Below, one piece after another: positions 10,976 through 20,887 of a stretch of DNA of 64,000 nucleotides. The DNA comes from Ichthyophis bannanicus. Lineage: Eukaryota > Chordata > Amphibia > Gymnophiona > Ichthyophiidae. A program made the translations under genes and the position numbers. The notes under the pieces were generated by a model, which had not been told where the DNA came from, made no database searches, and saw nothing but the letters and a program-made list of their open reading frames with translations. How positions within the stretch are numbered: the first letter of the stretch is position 1; the number at the start of each line of letters is the position of its first letter. Location of the stretch: the NCBI GenBank assembly GCA_033557465.1, contig CM066039.1, forward strand, positions 49,505,788 to 49,569,787, given 5' to 3'.

Positions 10976-11490
10976 AAAGGTCATTATTTTCTGGTATAGA
11001 ACAAGAAAACATTACTCGCTGTAGCCTGGAGTGCCCAAAAACACAAGTAATTGAGGCACTTAAATCATTTCTTGCCAAGCAATTACTACCTATTTACTGA
11101 AAATCAATGGTTTAAACTACTGAATATGTATTAATGTTTATTATACTTTGAAAACCTGATTGACTTCTAATTTCAGTGATCAATTAATGCATAATTCAAT
11201 TGACATGTAAGAAATGACAGATATCTGGCTTTTAAAACGATTGATATTCTAAGTTAATTAAAAATTCAAATTGATCAGGGAAAAATACTGCAGGATAGTT
11301 TCATATGGTAATTTCTATACATTGATTTTCTGTGAGTTTGCTGAATTTGGCCAATCAAATACTGACAAGTTTTGCCTTATTTATTTATTTATTTAACATT
11401 CATGTATCTAGGGAAACTGCCTTGGAAGGGATCTTGGACACACAGACCCTGATATTCAGATGCCCTTATATAGATAGCCATAGAAGTTAT
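10976..11490. other. AT-rich unassigned sequence with TTTA microsatellite
   Basis: No coding signal. A short TTTA tract (TTATTTATTTATTTATTTAA) lies at 11,376-11,396. The last 30 bases before the next element include TGATATTCAGATGCCC, a word shared with the hairpin-rich repeats at 12.2 and 58.4 kb. Confidence 0.4.
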
Positions 11491-12204
11491 AGGGGTCATT
11501 CCGAGCCATGTTTAGCGGGGATGTTTGTCCGGGTTGGACGTTCATCCCGGCCAAACGCTGGAACCGTATCCCCTGTCCAAAGCTCCCGCATGTACATAGG
11601 AGATGTATGGGGAACTCTGGATGGGGGCTTTAGGGATAGGCCGAGGGAGGAGTGAGGGCAGGCAGTGGGTGGGAATGCAACCCCAGACATACATGGTCGA
11701 CCTGAGGTTGACCCTGTACATCCAGAGTCACCAACATGGACAGGGGACTTATTCCACCTGGGAGGTGGAATAAGTCCCCCTGGATGTCGGGGGAAGGCGG
11801 CGCAGGGCCAAGTCAGTGGGGTAAGGGGGGTGCAGGAGCTTCTCCGTAGCCCGACCCTGCCTTTGGAAGGCTGCATTGGGGATTGGGCTATGGGGAATGA
11901 ACTCTGTGGTGGCGTCCGGGGATCGTGGCTCCTTAATAGAGCCATGGTGCCATGGCAACAGGATGCCATGGCACAGCAGCTCCATGCAGGAACCTGGGCA
12001 AGTCTGTATGGGGAAACTATTGGACGTCCAGTGGCACAGAATCAGGGACAGCCTGCCCATCCAGGCATGGGCCAGCCATCTAGACCCGATTCTGATCCCA
12101 CAGGAATGTCTAGCTCCTGCGGGCTCAGAATCGGGGACTAGACTGGCCCAGCCAGACCCTGGACATCTGGGCAGGCAGGACCTCCTCTCTTCGGAATTGG
12201 GCCC
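11491..12204 (+). mobile_element. Harbinger-like non-autonomous element, copy 1
   Basis: A 714-bp GC-rich element. The start AGGGGTCATTCCGA and the complement of its end, GGGCCCAATTCCGA, form terminal inverted repeats. TAT flanks both sides, compatible with the 3-bp T-W-A class duplication of PIF/Harbinger transposons. It holds an internal hairpin in which GACTTATTCCACC pairs with GGTGGAATAAGTC near 11,747. It shares long blocks with 29.4-30.0 and 57.7-58.3 kb, including CATGGCAACAGGA and GGCTCCT. Long open frames on both strands are overlapping GC-rich shadows, not genes. Confidence 0.65.
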
Positions 12205-12397
12205 TATCTGGATAAGTCCTACTGAGAAAGATAATCAGTGGCACTATCCAAATAGTGCTGCTGAAATCTTTATAGAACACCACAGCACTATCCAGCTAGT
12301 GTGGGGGAGGTCTGTTGGGATCAAGCATGTTGAAGCCCACTTCATACACTATCCTAAAGCAGTCCTGTGGCCTAACAGAATGACCCAAAGCAGACCA
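12205..12397. repeat. TATCCAGATAG-type repeat, left part
   Basis: Contains palindromic words such as CTATCTGGATAA, CACTATCCAAATAGTG and CACTATCCAGCTAGTG. The same vocabulary resumes at 12,590-12,895, on the other side of the 182-bp hairpin, so the hairpin probably inserted into it. Confidence 0.5.
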
Positions 12398-12579
12398 ATA
12401 GCAAGATCCTAACTAAATGTGGCCATTGTCTTGTTGTTGAAAAGATTTCAGAGAGCATATTTCTGTTTTTGCATGTCCTGTACTTGACCCACTGCCACGA
12501 GTTCTCTGCAAACAGTCTATGCTCTCTGAAATCTGTCTAGCAACAAGACAATGGCCACATTTAGTTAGGCTCTTGCTAT
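12398..12579. mobile_element. 182-bp palindromic MITE
   Basis: The 61-bp arms at 12,398-12,458 and 12,519-12,579 are inverted copies with only a few mismatches around a 60-bp loop. The tip reads ATAGCAAGATCCTAACTAAA on the left and ATAGCAAGAGCCTAACTAAA as the complement on the right. High arm identity suggests a fairly young foldback element. No target duplication is convincing, so the superfamily is open. Confidence 0.75.
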
Positions 12580-12894
12580 AGATCTGATAAATGCAAAAGG
12601 TTGTAGGTGGTTCTGGAGGCTATCCGCATAGCAGCAATATTCACTATTCAGATAATTTTCTTCCTTATGTGGGCAGCCTATCCGCATAACTTAGGTCAAC
12701 AAAAGAGCTGACCAAGGTGCTATCTGGATAGTGGTTGTATATCACAGCTATCCAGATAGGTGATAGTGCTGACCAATGTATCTGGATATTTGGTGCCAGT
12801 CACTATCCAGATACTAGTACTGAATATTCAAATTATCTTTAAATACTGTAGCTAACTATTGCAGCATTTAAATATCGGCTGTTCTGAATATTGA
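12580..12894. repeat. TATCCAGATAG-type repeat, right part
   Basis: Several short inverted words (CTATCTGGATAGTGG, CTATCCAGATAGGTG, CACTATCCAGATAC) spaced 30-50 bp apart, ending in CTGAATATTGAGACCTGG. I take it as the remainder of a hairpin-rich DNA element that also includes 12,205-12,397. Confidence 0.5.
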
Positions 12895-13560
12895 GACCTG
12901 GCTCCTCCAAGAGGACTTGGCTTCAGTCGCTGCTTTCTGTCACAGCGGATATCAATTCTCCCAAAAATCTCATCCCACTGGCCATGATGATGGCTTTGAC
13001 TTTCTCCTTCCTGTCAATTTCAACCCCACCTTCTGCCTCAGGCTCACTCTTTTCCTTCTTTGAAGTCCACTCCATCTGGCTTTTTACTCCACTACCTCTC
13101 TGATTAGCTGTTATTTATTGACCCCCTGACAAGTCCACCTTTCTCTCCGACTTTGACTCATGGCTTTCCTTGATTCATCTTCCCCCTCCCTTATTCTCGG
13201 GGATTTTAACATTCATGTTGATAATCCCTCTGACTCTTATGCTTTCCTTCACCTCATTGTTCAACCTCCAGCTTTGCTTTACTGCCCCTACTCATCAGCA
13301 AGGCCACTGCCTCGACCTTGTATTCTTCTCTAATTGTTTACCCTCAAACTTCTGTATCTCACTTCTTCCCTTACTGGACCATCACCTGCTAAGCTTCACT
13401 CTTCATCACACACTGCTTCAACCTCACCCTGTCTCCTATGACCCCTTTAGAAATCTTCATGCTATTGACCCGTTGGCTCTCTCCTCCACTATCTCATAAC
13501 CTCTTTCCTCCACTATGTCATCTGAGTCTGTTAAAGAGGCGGTAGCTTCCTATAATACTA
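12895..13560 (+). pseudogene. L2-type LINE endonuclease fragment
   Basis: Split over frames, this encodes an L2/CR1 endonuclease: ETWLLQED (the WL block), DDGFDFL, then STFLSDFDSWLS, LILGDFNIHVDNPSDS (catalytic GDFN at about 13,197-13,215), THQQGHCLDLVFFS and LLDHHLLSF (the DHH catalytic end). At least one frameshift separates the GDFN block from the THxxGHxLDL block. The RT is absent and the following sequence is unrelated. Confidence 0.8.
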
Positions 13561-13724
13561 GGGTGTGTCAATTTTGGAGATGTCATAATTTTAAAAAGCA
13601 CTAGTGAAAAAATGGTACAATTTCATATGGCAAATCAACAACTAGCTTTAAATTTTGTGTAATATGTTATTTACCTACCTGTAATTTCTAGGAAATTATG
13701 CAAAAATATACAAGTTACTGAAAT

Positions 13725-14471
13725 ATGTTTAAGTGCTCTGATAATAGTTTTTATGTGTTTTCATTGCCTATTATTGCCTTTTGTGCCTCAATTAATCTTA
13801 CTTATTTCTGTGTTGGAGCTTACATGGTGAACTGGTTCAATATAAAAATAAAAAGTAATTGGACACAAGATCCCAGGCATCTCCTTTTCCAGCTGCAACT
13901 GTTGAATGAACGGTCTGAAGAGGTAAGGAAGATAGTCATGTCTACAGCGAGAAGGTCAGCTTGGTATGGTTACAGGGAGTCTGTTCTGCAAGCTATGTTG
14001 TGCAGTGAAGAGGAACAGGAGAGAGGAGAAGAGAAGATACTGAAGATCAGAGGTGAAAGAGATGAGACGACTCAGCTTGGAGACAGCAGTGTGAGACCCA
14101 GGAAAACACCATCCATCAACACTGAGACGACTACACTCACTCAATTACTTGACTGGAGCTCCGGAGTCTCTGAGTCCCCTCTTACCTGCACCATGACAAC
14201 AGCAGAGATCAAGTCCTCCAACGACAAAGCACGAGTCCACGTGCTACAAACAAACCCAGTCCAAAGACATGGACAGCAAAAAGGAAGATTATCTTTTATT
14301 AATCAATTAAAAGCCAATGGCCCGACACAGGCCGTGTTTCGTTGCCTTCTTCAGGGGCTGGCTAAACTGTTTAACAGCAGAGATCAAGGCATTTCTGAGC
14401 AAGCCCATGGTGGTTCCAGACTGGCCATCACACACCCAGTCCATAGAAAGGTGTGTAAAAATGACAACTGA
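13725..14471 (+). other. Unassigned 248-codon open reading frame
   Basis: An uninterrupted frame in otherwise AT-rich DNA, unusually long for chance here. The first 45 residues are hydrophobic (FSLPIIAFCASINLTYFCVG). The middle is charged (NERSEEVRKIVM, SEEEQERGEEKILKIRGERD), then Ser/Thr rich. I recognise no domain. The last third crosses a repeat-like stretch near 14,320 (CCCGACACAGGCCGTGTTTC, an inverted-repeat word), so the frame is probably a transposon remnant and not a host exon. Confidence 0.3.
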
Positions 14472-14616
14472 GGCTGCTGGTGATGTGTACATGTAATCAG
14501 GAGAGGAGAGAACTTTATATTAGAGGTCAGATGGTCAGCAGGGAGCTCCTGAGCCAAAACAGAAGCAAACAAGATGTGGCTTCTTTGCTGGATTTTGTTA
14601 AATAACATTAAATTAA

Positions 14617-14868
14617 TAAGAATATAAGAACATAAGATATGCCGTACTGGGTCAGACCAAGGTCCATCAAGCCCAGTATCCTGTTTCCAACAGTGGCCAA
14701 TTTAGGTCACAAGTACCTAGCAGTTTCCCCAAAAGACACAGGTTCCACAATGCTTTTACTGGGGCAAGCAGTGGATATCCCGGGCCCCTTTAATAATGGT
14801 TTATGTACTTTTCCTCCAGGAACTTGTCCAAACCTTTTTTAAACCCGGCTACACTAACAGCTTTTACA
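14617..14868 (-). mobile_element. CR1 3' end, forward part of a twin-primed insertion
   Basis: On the minus strand it reads from the AVSVAGFKKGLDKFLEEK C-terminus through the 3' UTR to the terminal GAACATAA-type 8-bp repeat near 14,617-14,640. Its 5' boundary, at the AVSVA codons, is exactly where the adjoining inverted piece (14,922-15,053) ends. Confidence 0.8.
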
Positions 14869-14917
14869 CATTAACCGCATAAATGACATTTTTACACATT
14901 AACCGCATAAATGACAT
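14862..14917. repeat. 28-bp tandem duplication at CR1 junction
   Basis: The unit beginning TTTTACACATTAACCGCATA occurs twice head to tail (14,862-14,889 and 14,890-14,917) with no mismatch. It sits precisely between the two oppositely oriented CR1 pieces, as expected for filler DNA at a repair junction. Confidence 0.85.
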
Positions 14918-14921
14918 TTTT

Positions 14922-15053
14922 AAGACTAGGGGACATGCAATGAAACTACAGGGTAAACTATTTAAGACTAATAAGAGAAAATATTTTTTCACTCAACGTG
15001 TAATCAAACTCTGGAATTCGTTACCGGAGGATGTAGTAAAAGCTGTTAGTGTA
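14922..15053 (+). mobile_element. CR1 segment, inverted part of a twin-primed insertion
   Basis: The plus strand encodes HAMKLQGKLFKTNKRKYFFT, QRVIKLWNSLPED and VVKAVSVA, then leaves CR1 at about 15,053. This is the stretch immediately upstream of the neighbouring minus-strand piece in the intact element, placed in opposite orientation. Confidence 0.8.
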
Positions 15054-15056
15054 GCC

Positions 15057-17190
15057 TAGCTAGACAGTAAGGATGTACGTTTTTATTTCACTCGGTTTTG
15101 CTTCATTTTAGCAATTAGATTTATCATGCACTAAATAACAGTAACACCTGTTAAAATGAAACGAAGTGAGGTGCATTATTTTATGCTAGTACATATTATT
15201 TCACGCTGTCATGCATTAGTTTATGTTCGCATGTGCTAAAACAAATCCAAACTCTACAAAATGAATAAAACATGAACATCAATGAAAGGTTTCCCCAGCA
15301 TATCCCTACTAAACAGACACTTATTTAACATATATAGGACCCGAGGCTTCAGAAAAAGAAAAGATGGTAACTGGAAGTTGACCAAGGTAGAAAGAAGGGG
15401 CAGAAGATTAACAATAGACTGAGGGCTTAATTTAGGAAGCAAACTTGCTCCAAATGAGGATATTCTCACTGACAAAGGAGACTGAAGAAGGATCTGATGG
15501 CTCCTATGTTTCATTTGATTTTAATTTTAGGACTTCTATCAATCTTTTTGTTCAATGAAACACACAAAGTGGAGTACAAAGTCAAAATAAATATGGATTT
15601 TGGACAGCTTTACAAAGGGTCCCAGGAAAATTGTCAAAGAAAAGAAAACTTCTAGAACAAAGGATATCCATTAAGATTAGAAACAAACCCATAAATTAAA
15701 AATTATTCACAGGGAATAATCTTTAATTGATCAATGCTAAGTTGCAAAATATATTGGTAAACAGGGTTTGGCCATATTTGACCATAATATTCAGATGGGG
15801 TTGTGGAAGCTTCCTAGAATTTAATGATATTATTGAAGATTGAAATTGAGAAGTATTGATCTAAGAATTTTTCCCCAAGAATTTGCTCCAAGGCCTTTTG
15901 ATTTAGATTTCACATTTTTCAGGCCATAAATCCCTGAATTTCCATGTCCCATAAAAGCACTACAAAGCCTTGCCCAAAATATCAACCTTGCCTATCCCTA
16001 TAGCTTTGGGACTATGTAGCCATGAAAAAAATAATCTGACAGGTGAGGTTTTACTACATGTGCAATGTAGAGATTGGATAAGACAGCTACTATGAGAGAG
16101 GTTTCCTCTGCCAGCATTATCATTCATGAACAAATTAGAGCCCAGTAAGGATGTGCTCTCTGCACGGGACTCAGTGAACCACATCTGCAAAATAGCAACA
16201 ACAGGGATGCTTTTATAGCTGCTTGTCTACACATGAAGGCCAAGTAGGCGCGTCTATGTGTCAGCAGGAATAGCTGGTAGAAGCAATTATGCAATTCTAC
16301 ACCTGCTCCAAAGTTGGTATAAATTCACGCCAAGAATGTGCATCCATGCCTAGTTGATAAAAAAAAAACATGTGTACACTGGATTCCATCCATGCCCCAC
16401 CCCCAACTCCTCCCCCAGACACACCTCCACTCAGTTCGCATCAAAGTAGGCACAAACATTCTTGGTGCCTACTTTTCCGTGTGAAATCCTTTGGATAATT
16501 TTTTAAAGAGACGTTTTACGTATCTAAAACATGGTGTACCCAAGGAAAAACATCTATAAATTGCCCCCAATATTCAGGTTGCCTCTACCATGAAAGAGTT
16601 GCAGATCAAATTTGGATGCTACTACATTACTTGTGAAATAACCCTGGTTTTACCCCACTGCCTGCATGGACTCGTGGTCTTGCTTTTCTTAAGAAAACCA
16701 GTAGGGACTCCAGAACAATAAGTGCGAACCACCAGTACTTGATCAACCTGTCTTGAAAATCTGGAACCAGTTGCAGAGCTGATGCAAGGGTATTAGGCAC
16801 CCTGGGCTAAATGTCAGCCTTTTGCCTTCTCGCAATTAACTTTTAGACCCCTAGCACCCTTCTTCCCTCCGACATTGCTTATTAAACTCAGTTGTAATAA
16901 TCTCAACAGATCTCTCCCAGAACAATCCTATAAAATCACAGATATTGGAAATCACACTTCTAAGGATTAAATTTTGTTTGCTAAATGCATGCATAATGAG
17001 GGAGATTTCAAAAAGCCACTTACAAGGGTAAATTTGCATATTAGCCATTTTTCCTGCAGGTAAAAGTATGCACTGATGACTCGCTGCTCGATGCAGGAAC
17101 CTTGTGCTACAGCCCAGCACTAAACCTCTAGCACAGGGCTTCCTAATGCAAGTTTACTGCAGAAATTTTGCTCAGTGGTGCCGTAAGTAA
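15057..17190. other. Unassigned sequence
   Basis: AT-rich, without recognised coding potential. Near 15,075-15,235 an unidentified repeat is suggested by GCACTAAATAACAGTAACAC and GTTAAAATGAAACGAAGTGA. Nothing else stands out. Confidence 0.35.
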
Positions 17191-17344
17191 ACAGCATACA
17201 AATGAGCTGTGTACAAAAATTCTGTGCTACAGAAGGAGAGCAAGCCAAGCACATTCTTATGATTGTCTACATTAGCAGCACCTATAGCCTATGCACCAAA
17301 GGTCCTTGTGTTCATGTGTTGGAATGCGAGGTGGTGCATAAAGC

Positions 17345-17580
17345 GTAGTTACTCACCTGTAATGGGTGTTCTCCAGGGACAGCAGGAATCAGTCTTTATC
17401 ATCTTTATTAATGATTTAATATACCGCTCATACTACAAGCAATATGGGTAATGTCGGCGCCAACAGAGCCCCACGTGGAGCATTTCCTCAGCTTTCAAAG
17501 AAAGCTTTTAGGAATGCTACCATGCATGCATGGTCCCCTTCCTGCCTAATGGTGCCATCTTGTTCAATCAGATGACATAG
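17345..17580. repeat. DIRS left inverted terminal repeat
   Basis: GTCGGCGCCAAC, then GGAGCATTTCCTCAGCTTTC and ATGCTACCATGCATGCATGG, run to CCATCTTGTTCA. They match the complement of 22,950-23,085 in order. The outer part (GTTACTCACCTGTAATGGGT at 17,348) is complementary to the internal region near 17,690. About 45 bases at 17,393-17,437 with ATTAATGATTTAATATACCG break the alignment and look like a tiny L2 tail insertion. Confidence 0.8.
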
Positions 17581-17639
17581 TTTAGGAAAAAGGTGAATAG
17601 GTAAAGAAGGTAAATGAGGCAACTCCCAGGGGAGGAGGG

Positions 17640-17760
17640 AGGATTGTGAGGACTGATTCCTGCTGTCCCTGGAGAACACCTGTTACAGGTGAGTAACTAT
17701 GCTTTCTCCAGGAACAAGGAGGAAGTCATTTCTTACATATGGGACTCCCTAGCTCCAGGT
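17640..17760. repeat. DIRS internal complementary region
   Basis: ACTGATTCCTGCTGTCCCTG to GTGAGTAACTA is the reverse complement of the left terminus. It is immediately followed by CTCCAGGAACAAGGAGGAAG and ACATATGGG, which correspond to the right terminus. Such a junction copy of both ends templates completion of the termini during DIRS replication. Confidence 0.8.
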
Positions 17761-17929
17761 TGCTGGGGATCGAACCACGATAGCACCAACAGCTACCAAT
17801 AGGGAGGCTATGAGTGCAGAGGGTGAGTCCCTACCAAGAGACTCTGCAGAACCCATCATCCAGCATCACCATTCCTCCAGTAGCCTGAACAAAGAAGGGT
17901 CAGAGGGCAGGAGTTACCTATACATCAAG

Positions 17930-19314
17930 AATGCTTCAGATTACTGCTTGGCCAAAGGCACTGTCCCTGCGGGACTCACTCTCAAAGCAGTAGTGAGCTG
18001 TGAACGTATGCACTGAAGACCATGTGGTGGCTTTACAAATTTATGTCACTGGCACTGAGCGTATGTTGGCCACTGATGTGGCCATAGCCTTCACAGGATG
18101 AGCAATTCTCTAGGGAAAGGCCAGCTCACTCATAAACAAGGGCAATACAGTCCGCCACCCAAGTGGACAGGGTTCGCTTGGTCAAAGGTAGCCCCAGCCT
18201 GCTGGGGTCATAAGAGACAAAGAGTTGAGGAGCTTTGCGATAGGCCTGTGTAGATAGAAAGGCAGGGCCCTCTTACAATCCAACGTATGCAGAACTAACT
18301 CTGCCTTACCAGCATGAGGTTGTGGGAAGAAGGTGGGGAGGACTACCTCCTGAATGAGGTGGAAAGCTGACACCACCATCAGGAGGAACTTGAGGTGTGT
18401 GCGGAGCACAACCCTGTTCATATAGAACCTGGTATAAGGTGGATTCACCACCAGGGCCTGTAGCTCGCTCACTCTCCAAGTGGATGTCAAGGCCACCAGG
18501 AAGGCCACCTTCCAGGAGAGATACCTCAGGTGGCAAGTTGCCAAGGGCTCAAATGGCAGTCTGGTGAGCTGTGAGAGCAACACATTGAGATCCCACTCTG
18601 GTGAAGGTGGGCAAAGGGGGCCTTCAATAGCAGAAGACCTCTGAGGAACCTGGAGACCAGGGATTGGCTGGAGAGGGGCCTCCTCTCCACAGGGTGATGG
18701 TTAGCTGCTATGGCACTGAGATGCACGCTGACAGAATTAGATTTCAGCCCTGAGTGGGAGAGATGCAGCAGGTACTGCAGAATGAGCTGCAGATTGCAGG
18801 AGAAGGGAGTCTCCTTCCGCTCTGTACACCATAGAGAGAATCTTCTCCACTTGAAGGCATATGCCCTCCTGGTGGAGGGTTTCCGGGAGGCCAGGAGGAT
18901 CTCTTGCACTTCGTCTGTAAGACTGAAGGGGGCCAGTGCTACCCTTTCAGCATCCATGCAGTTAACATCAGGGATGCCAGATTGGGATGGAGAAGGGAGC
19001 CCCCTTCCTGTGAAAGAAGATCCGGCTGATGGCCCAGTGCCACTGGGGGTGCCACTGACAAGGAGAGCAGCAGGGGGAACCAGGGCTGCTTGGGCCACCT
19101 GGGAGCAACCAGGATTACTGTGGCATGGTCGCTCTGGATCTTGAAAAGGTACCTGGTTATTAAAGGGGTCGGTGGGGAATGCATAAAGCAGGCCCCTTGA
19201 CCATGAGACGAGGAAGGCATCCACTGCCACCCAGGGATTTGAACATGCCCAGCCAGGGTCTGCCCCAGATGCGGAAGAGCCTCTGTGCCACCCTGGGATC
19301 CTGACGCCACTCAT
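17930..19314 (-). pseudogene. DIRS tyrosine recombinase, broken
   Basis: The N-terminal part carries the SAM-like core-binding region: STRRAYAFKWRRFSLWC, LILQYLLHLSHSGLKSNSVS, VHLSAIAANH. The catalytic domain follows in a second frame with KVAFLVALTSTWRVSELQAL, keeping the conserved Arg before VSE. A third segment below 18,182 reads HPVKAMATS (the HxxR box with R changed to K) and TWSSVHTFTAHY (C-terminal His/Tyr region), with a stop between them. It would cut and rejoin circular DNA through a phosphotyrosine; here it is inactive. Confidence 0.8.
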
Positions 19315-19315
19315 G

Positions 19316-20692
19316 TCAGTGAAGGATCTTGCTGAGCATGTCAGCCAGGAGGATGTCCTGGCCCAGTATGTACACCGCTTTCAGAAGCATGCTGTTGCAC
19401 ACTGCGAAGGAGTGGAGGGCTACTGCCTCCTGACAGAGGAAGTAGGAGTCTGTGCCTCCCTTCTTGTTCACATAGAACATGGCAACATTGTCCATCTGTA
19501 TGAGGACTGAGAGGTTCCTCACGAGGTAGCAAAAGGCCTGTAGGGCCAGGAATATGTCCATGAGCTCGAGGAGGTTGATTTGTAACCGAGACTCATCTGG
19601 GGACCAGTTGCCCTGAGTGCAATGGCTCTCACAATGTGCACTCCAGCCCGCCAGGGAAGTGTCTGTTGTCAGGATCCTTTGTGGTGCAGGTGCTTGGAAA
19701 GACATCCCCGCCCTGAGATGTTGCGGGGACTGCCATCAGTTGAGGAAGGCCGCCAGTTGGTGGGTGACCCTTACCCTGTCTCTCAGCTTGCCTGTGGCTT
19801 GTGTTCATTGAAATCTGAGGCACCACTGGGCTGCTCACATGTGCAGGCAAGCCAAGGGCGTGACATGAACCATTGAGACCATGTGGCCTAACAAGTGGAG
19901 GAGCAGGCAGGCTGACACCGACCTGCAGCTTTGAACCTTCTCCACTAACTGCATCAGATGATGGGTCCTCTCTATTGGGAGGAAGGTCTTGACCTGCAGA
20001 GTGTTCAGCTGGGCTCCTATGAACTCCAGGTCTTGAAATGGGGAGAGACTGGACTTTGGGTAGTTGATGATGAATCCCAACTTCTGCAGGATGTGAATTG
20101 TAAGCCTTATGGTTTGGCTGGCCTCGAGGGCTGTGCTGCCTCTGATGAGCCAGTCTTCCAGGTAGGGGAAGATGTGGGCCCCCTGGAGGTGCACATGGGC
20201 AGCCACAATCGCCAGGCACTTCGTGAAGACCTTTGGAGAGGAGGCGAGGCCGAATGGAAATACACTGTACTAGTAGTGCTGCCTCCTCCCCCCCCATGAA
20301 TCTCAAGTACTGTCTGTGAAAGAGATGGCCCAGGATGTGAGTGTATGCATCCTTGAGGTCCAAGAAGCAGAGCCAGTCTCCCTGGCGGAGGTAGGGCAGC
20401 AGTGTCCAAGGGAGAGCATCTTGATCTTCTCCCTCACCAGGAACTTGTTCAAGTTGTGCAGGTCCAGGATGGGCCAGAGGCCCCCTGTTCTTTTTGGGAC
20501 AAGGAAATACTTTGAGTAGAACCCCTTTCCCCAGAGGTGCTGGGGTATAGGGTCCACTGCCCTGTCCCTGAGTAAACCTGCGATGAGTAAACCTGGTGGA
20601 AGAGAAGCCATGATGGTTCTCCTGGGAAGAAGTCTGGAAGGTTCTGCTGTAGATGGAGATGGTAACCTTCCCTCACCACCTGCAGGATCCAC
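19316..20692 (-). pseudogene. DIRS reverse transcriptase / RNase H, broken
   Basis: RT motifs in order: FLVPKRTGGLWPILDLHNLN, MDLKDAYTHI (palm motif A), after a frameshift IFPYLEDWLIR (motif C, where the family has YLDD, here D to E), KLGFIINYPKSSL, then FIGAQLNT. RNase H follows with LTTDTSLAGWSAHCE (catalytic Asp), QINLLELMDI (Glu) and IQMDNVAMFYVNKKGGTDS (Asp). At least two frameshifts lie between 20,303 and 19,705. Confidence 0.85.
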
Positions 20693-20887
20693 TTGTCCAT
20701 GGTGATGCTGGGCCAGTAGTGGGCAAATGAGGCCAGCCGACCTCCTGTTGGCTGAGGCGGGGCTCCTCGGGGAGGGGAGGCCCTGCCCAGGGTGTCAAAA
20801 GCTTCTCCCCCCCCCCCCGGTTAGGTGGAGGCTGGTGTTTGAGGCTTGGGGGCCTCGGGCTTCCAGGGTCCATGCCCCTGGTTTTTA

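Noticed and set aside
11496..12412. Several 100-178-codon frames on both strands
   Set aside because: They overlap one another in a GC-rich Harbinger-like element whose other copies do not keep the frames.
18710..20299. Plus-strand frames of 113-144 codons
   Set aside because: Antisense shadows of the DIRS recombinase and RT, which carry the recognisable motifs on the minus strand.
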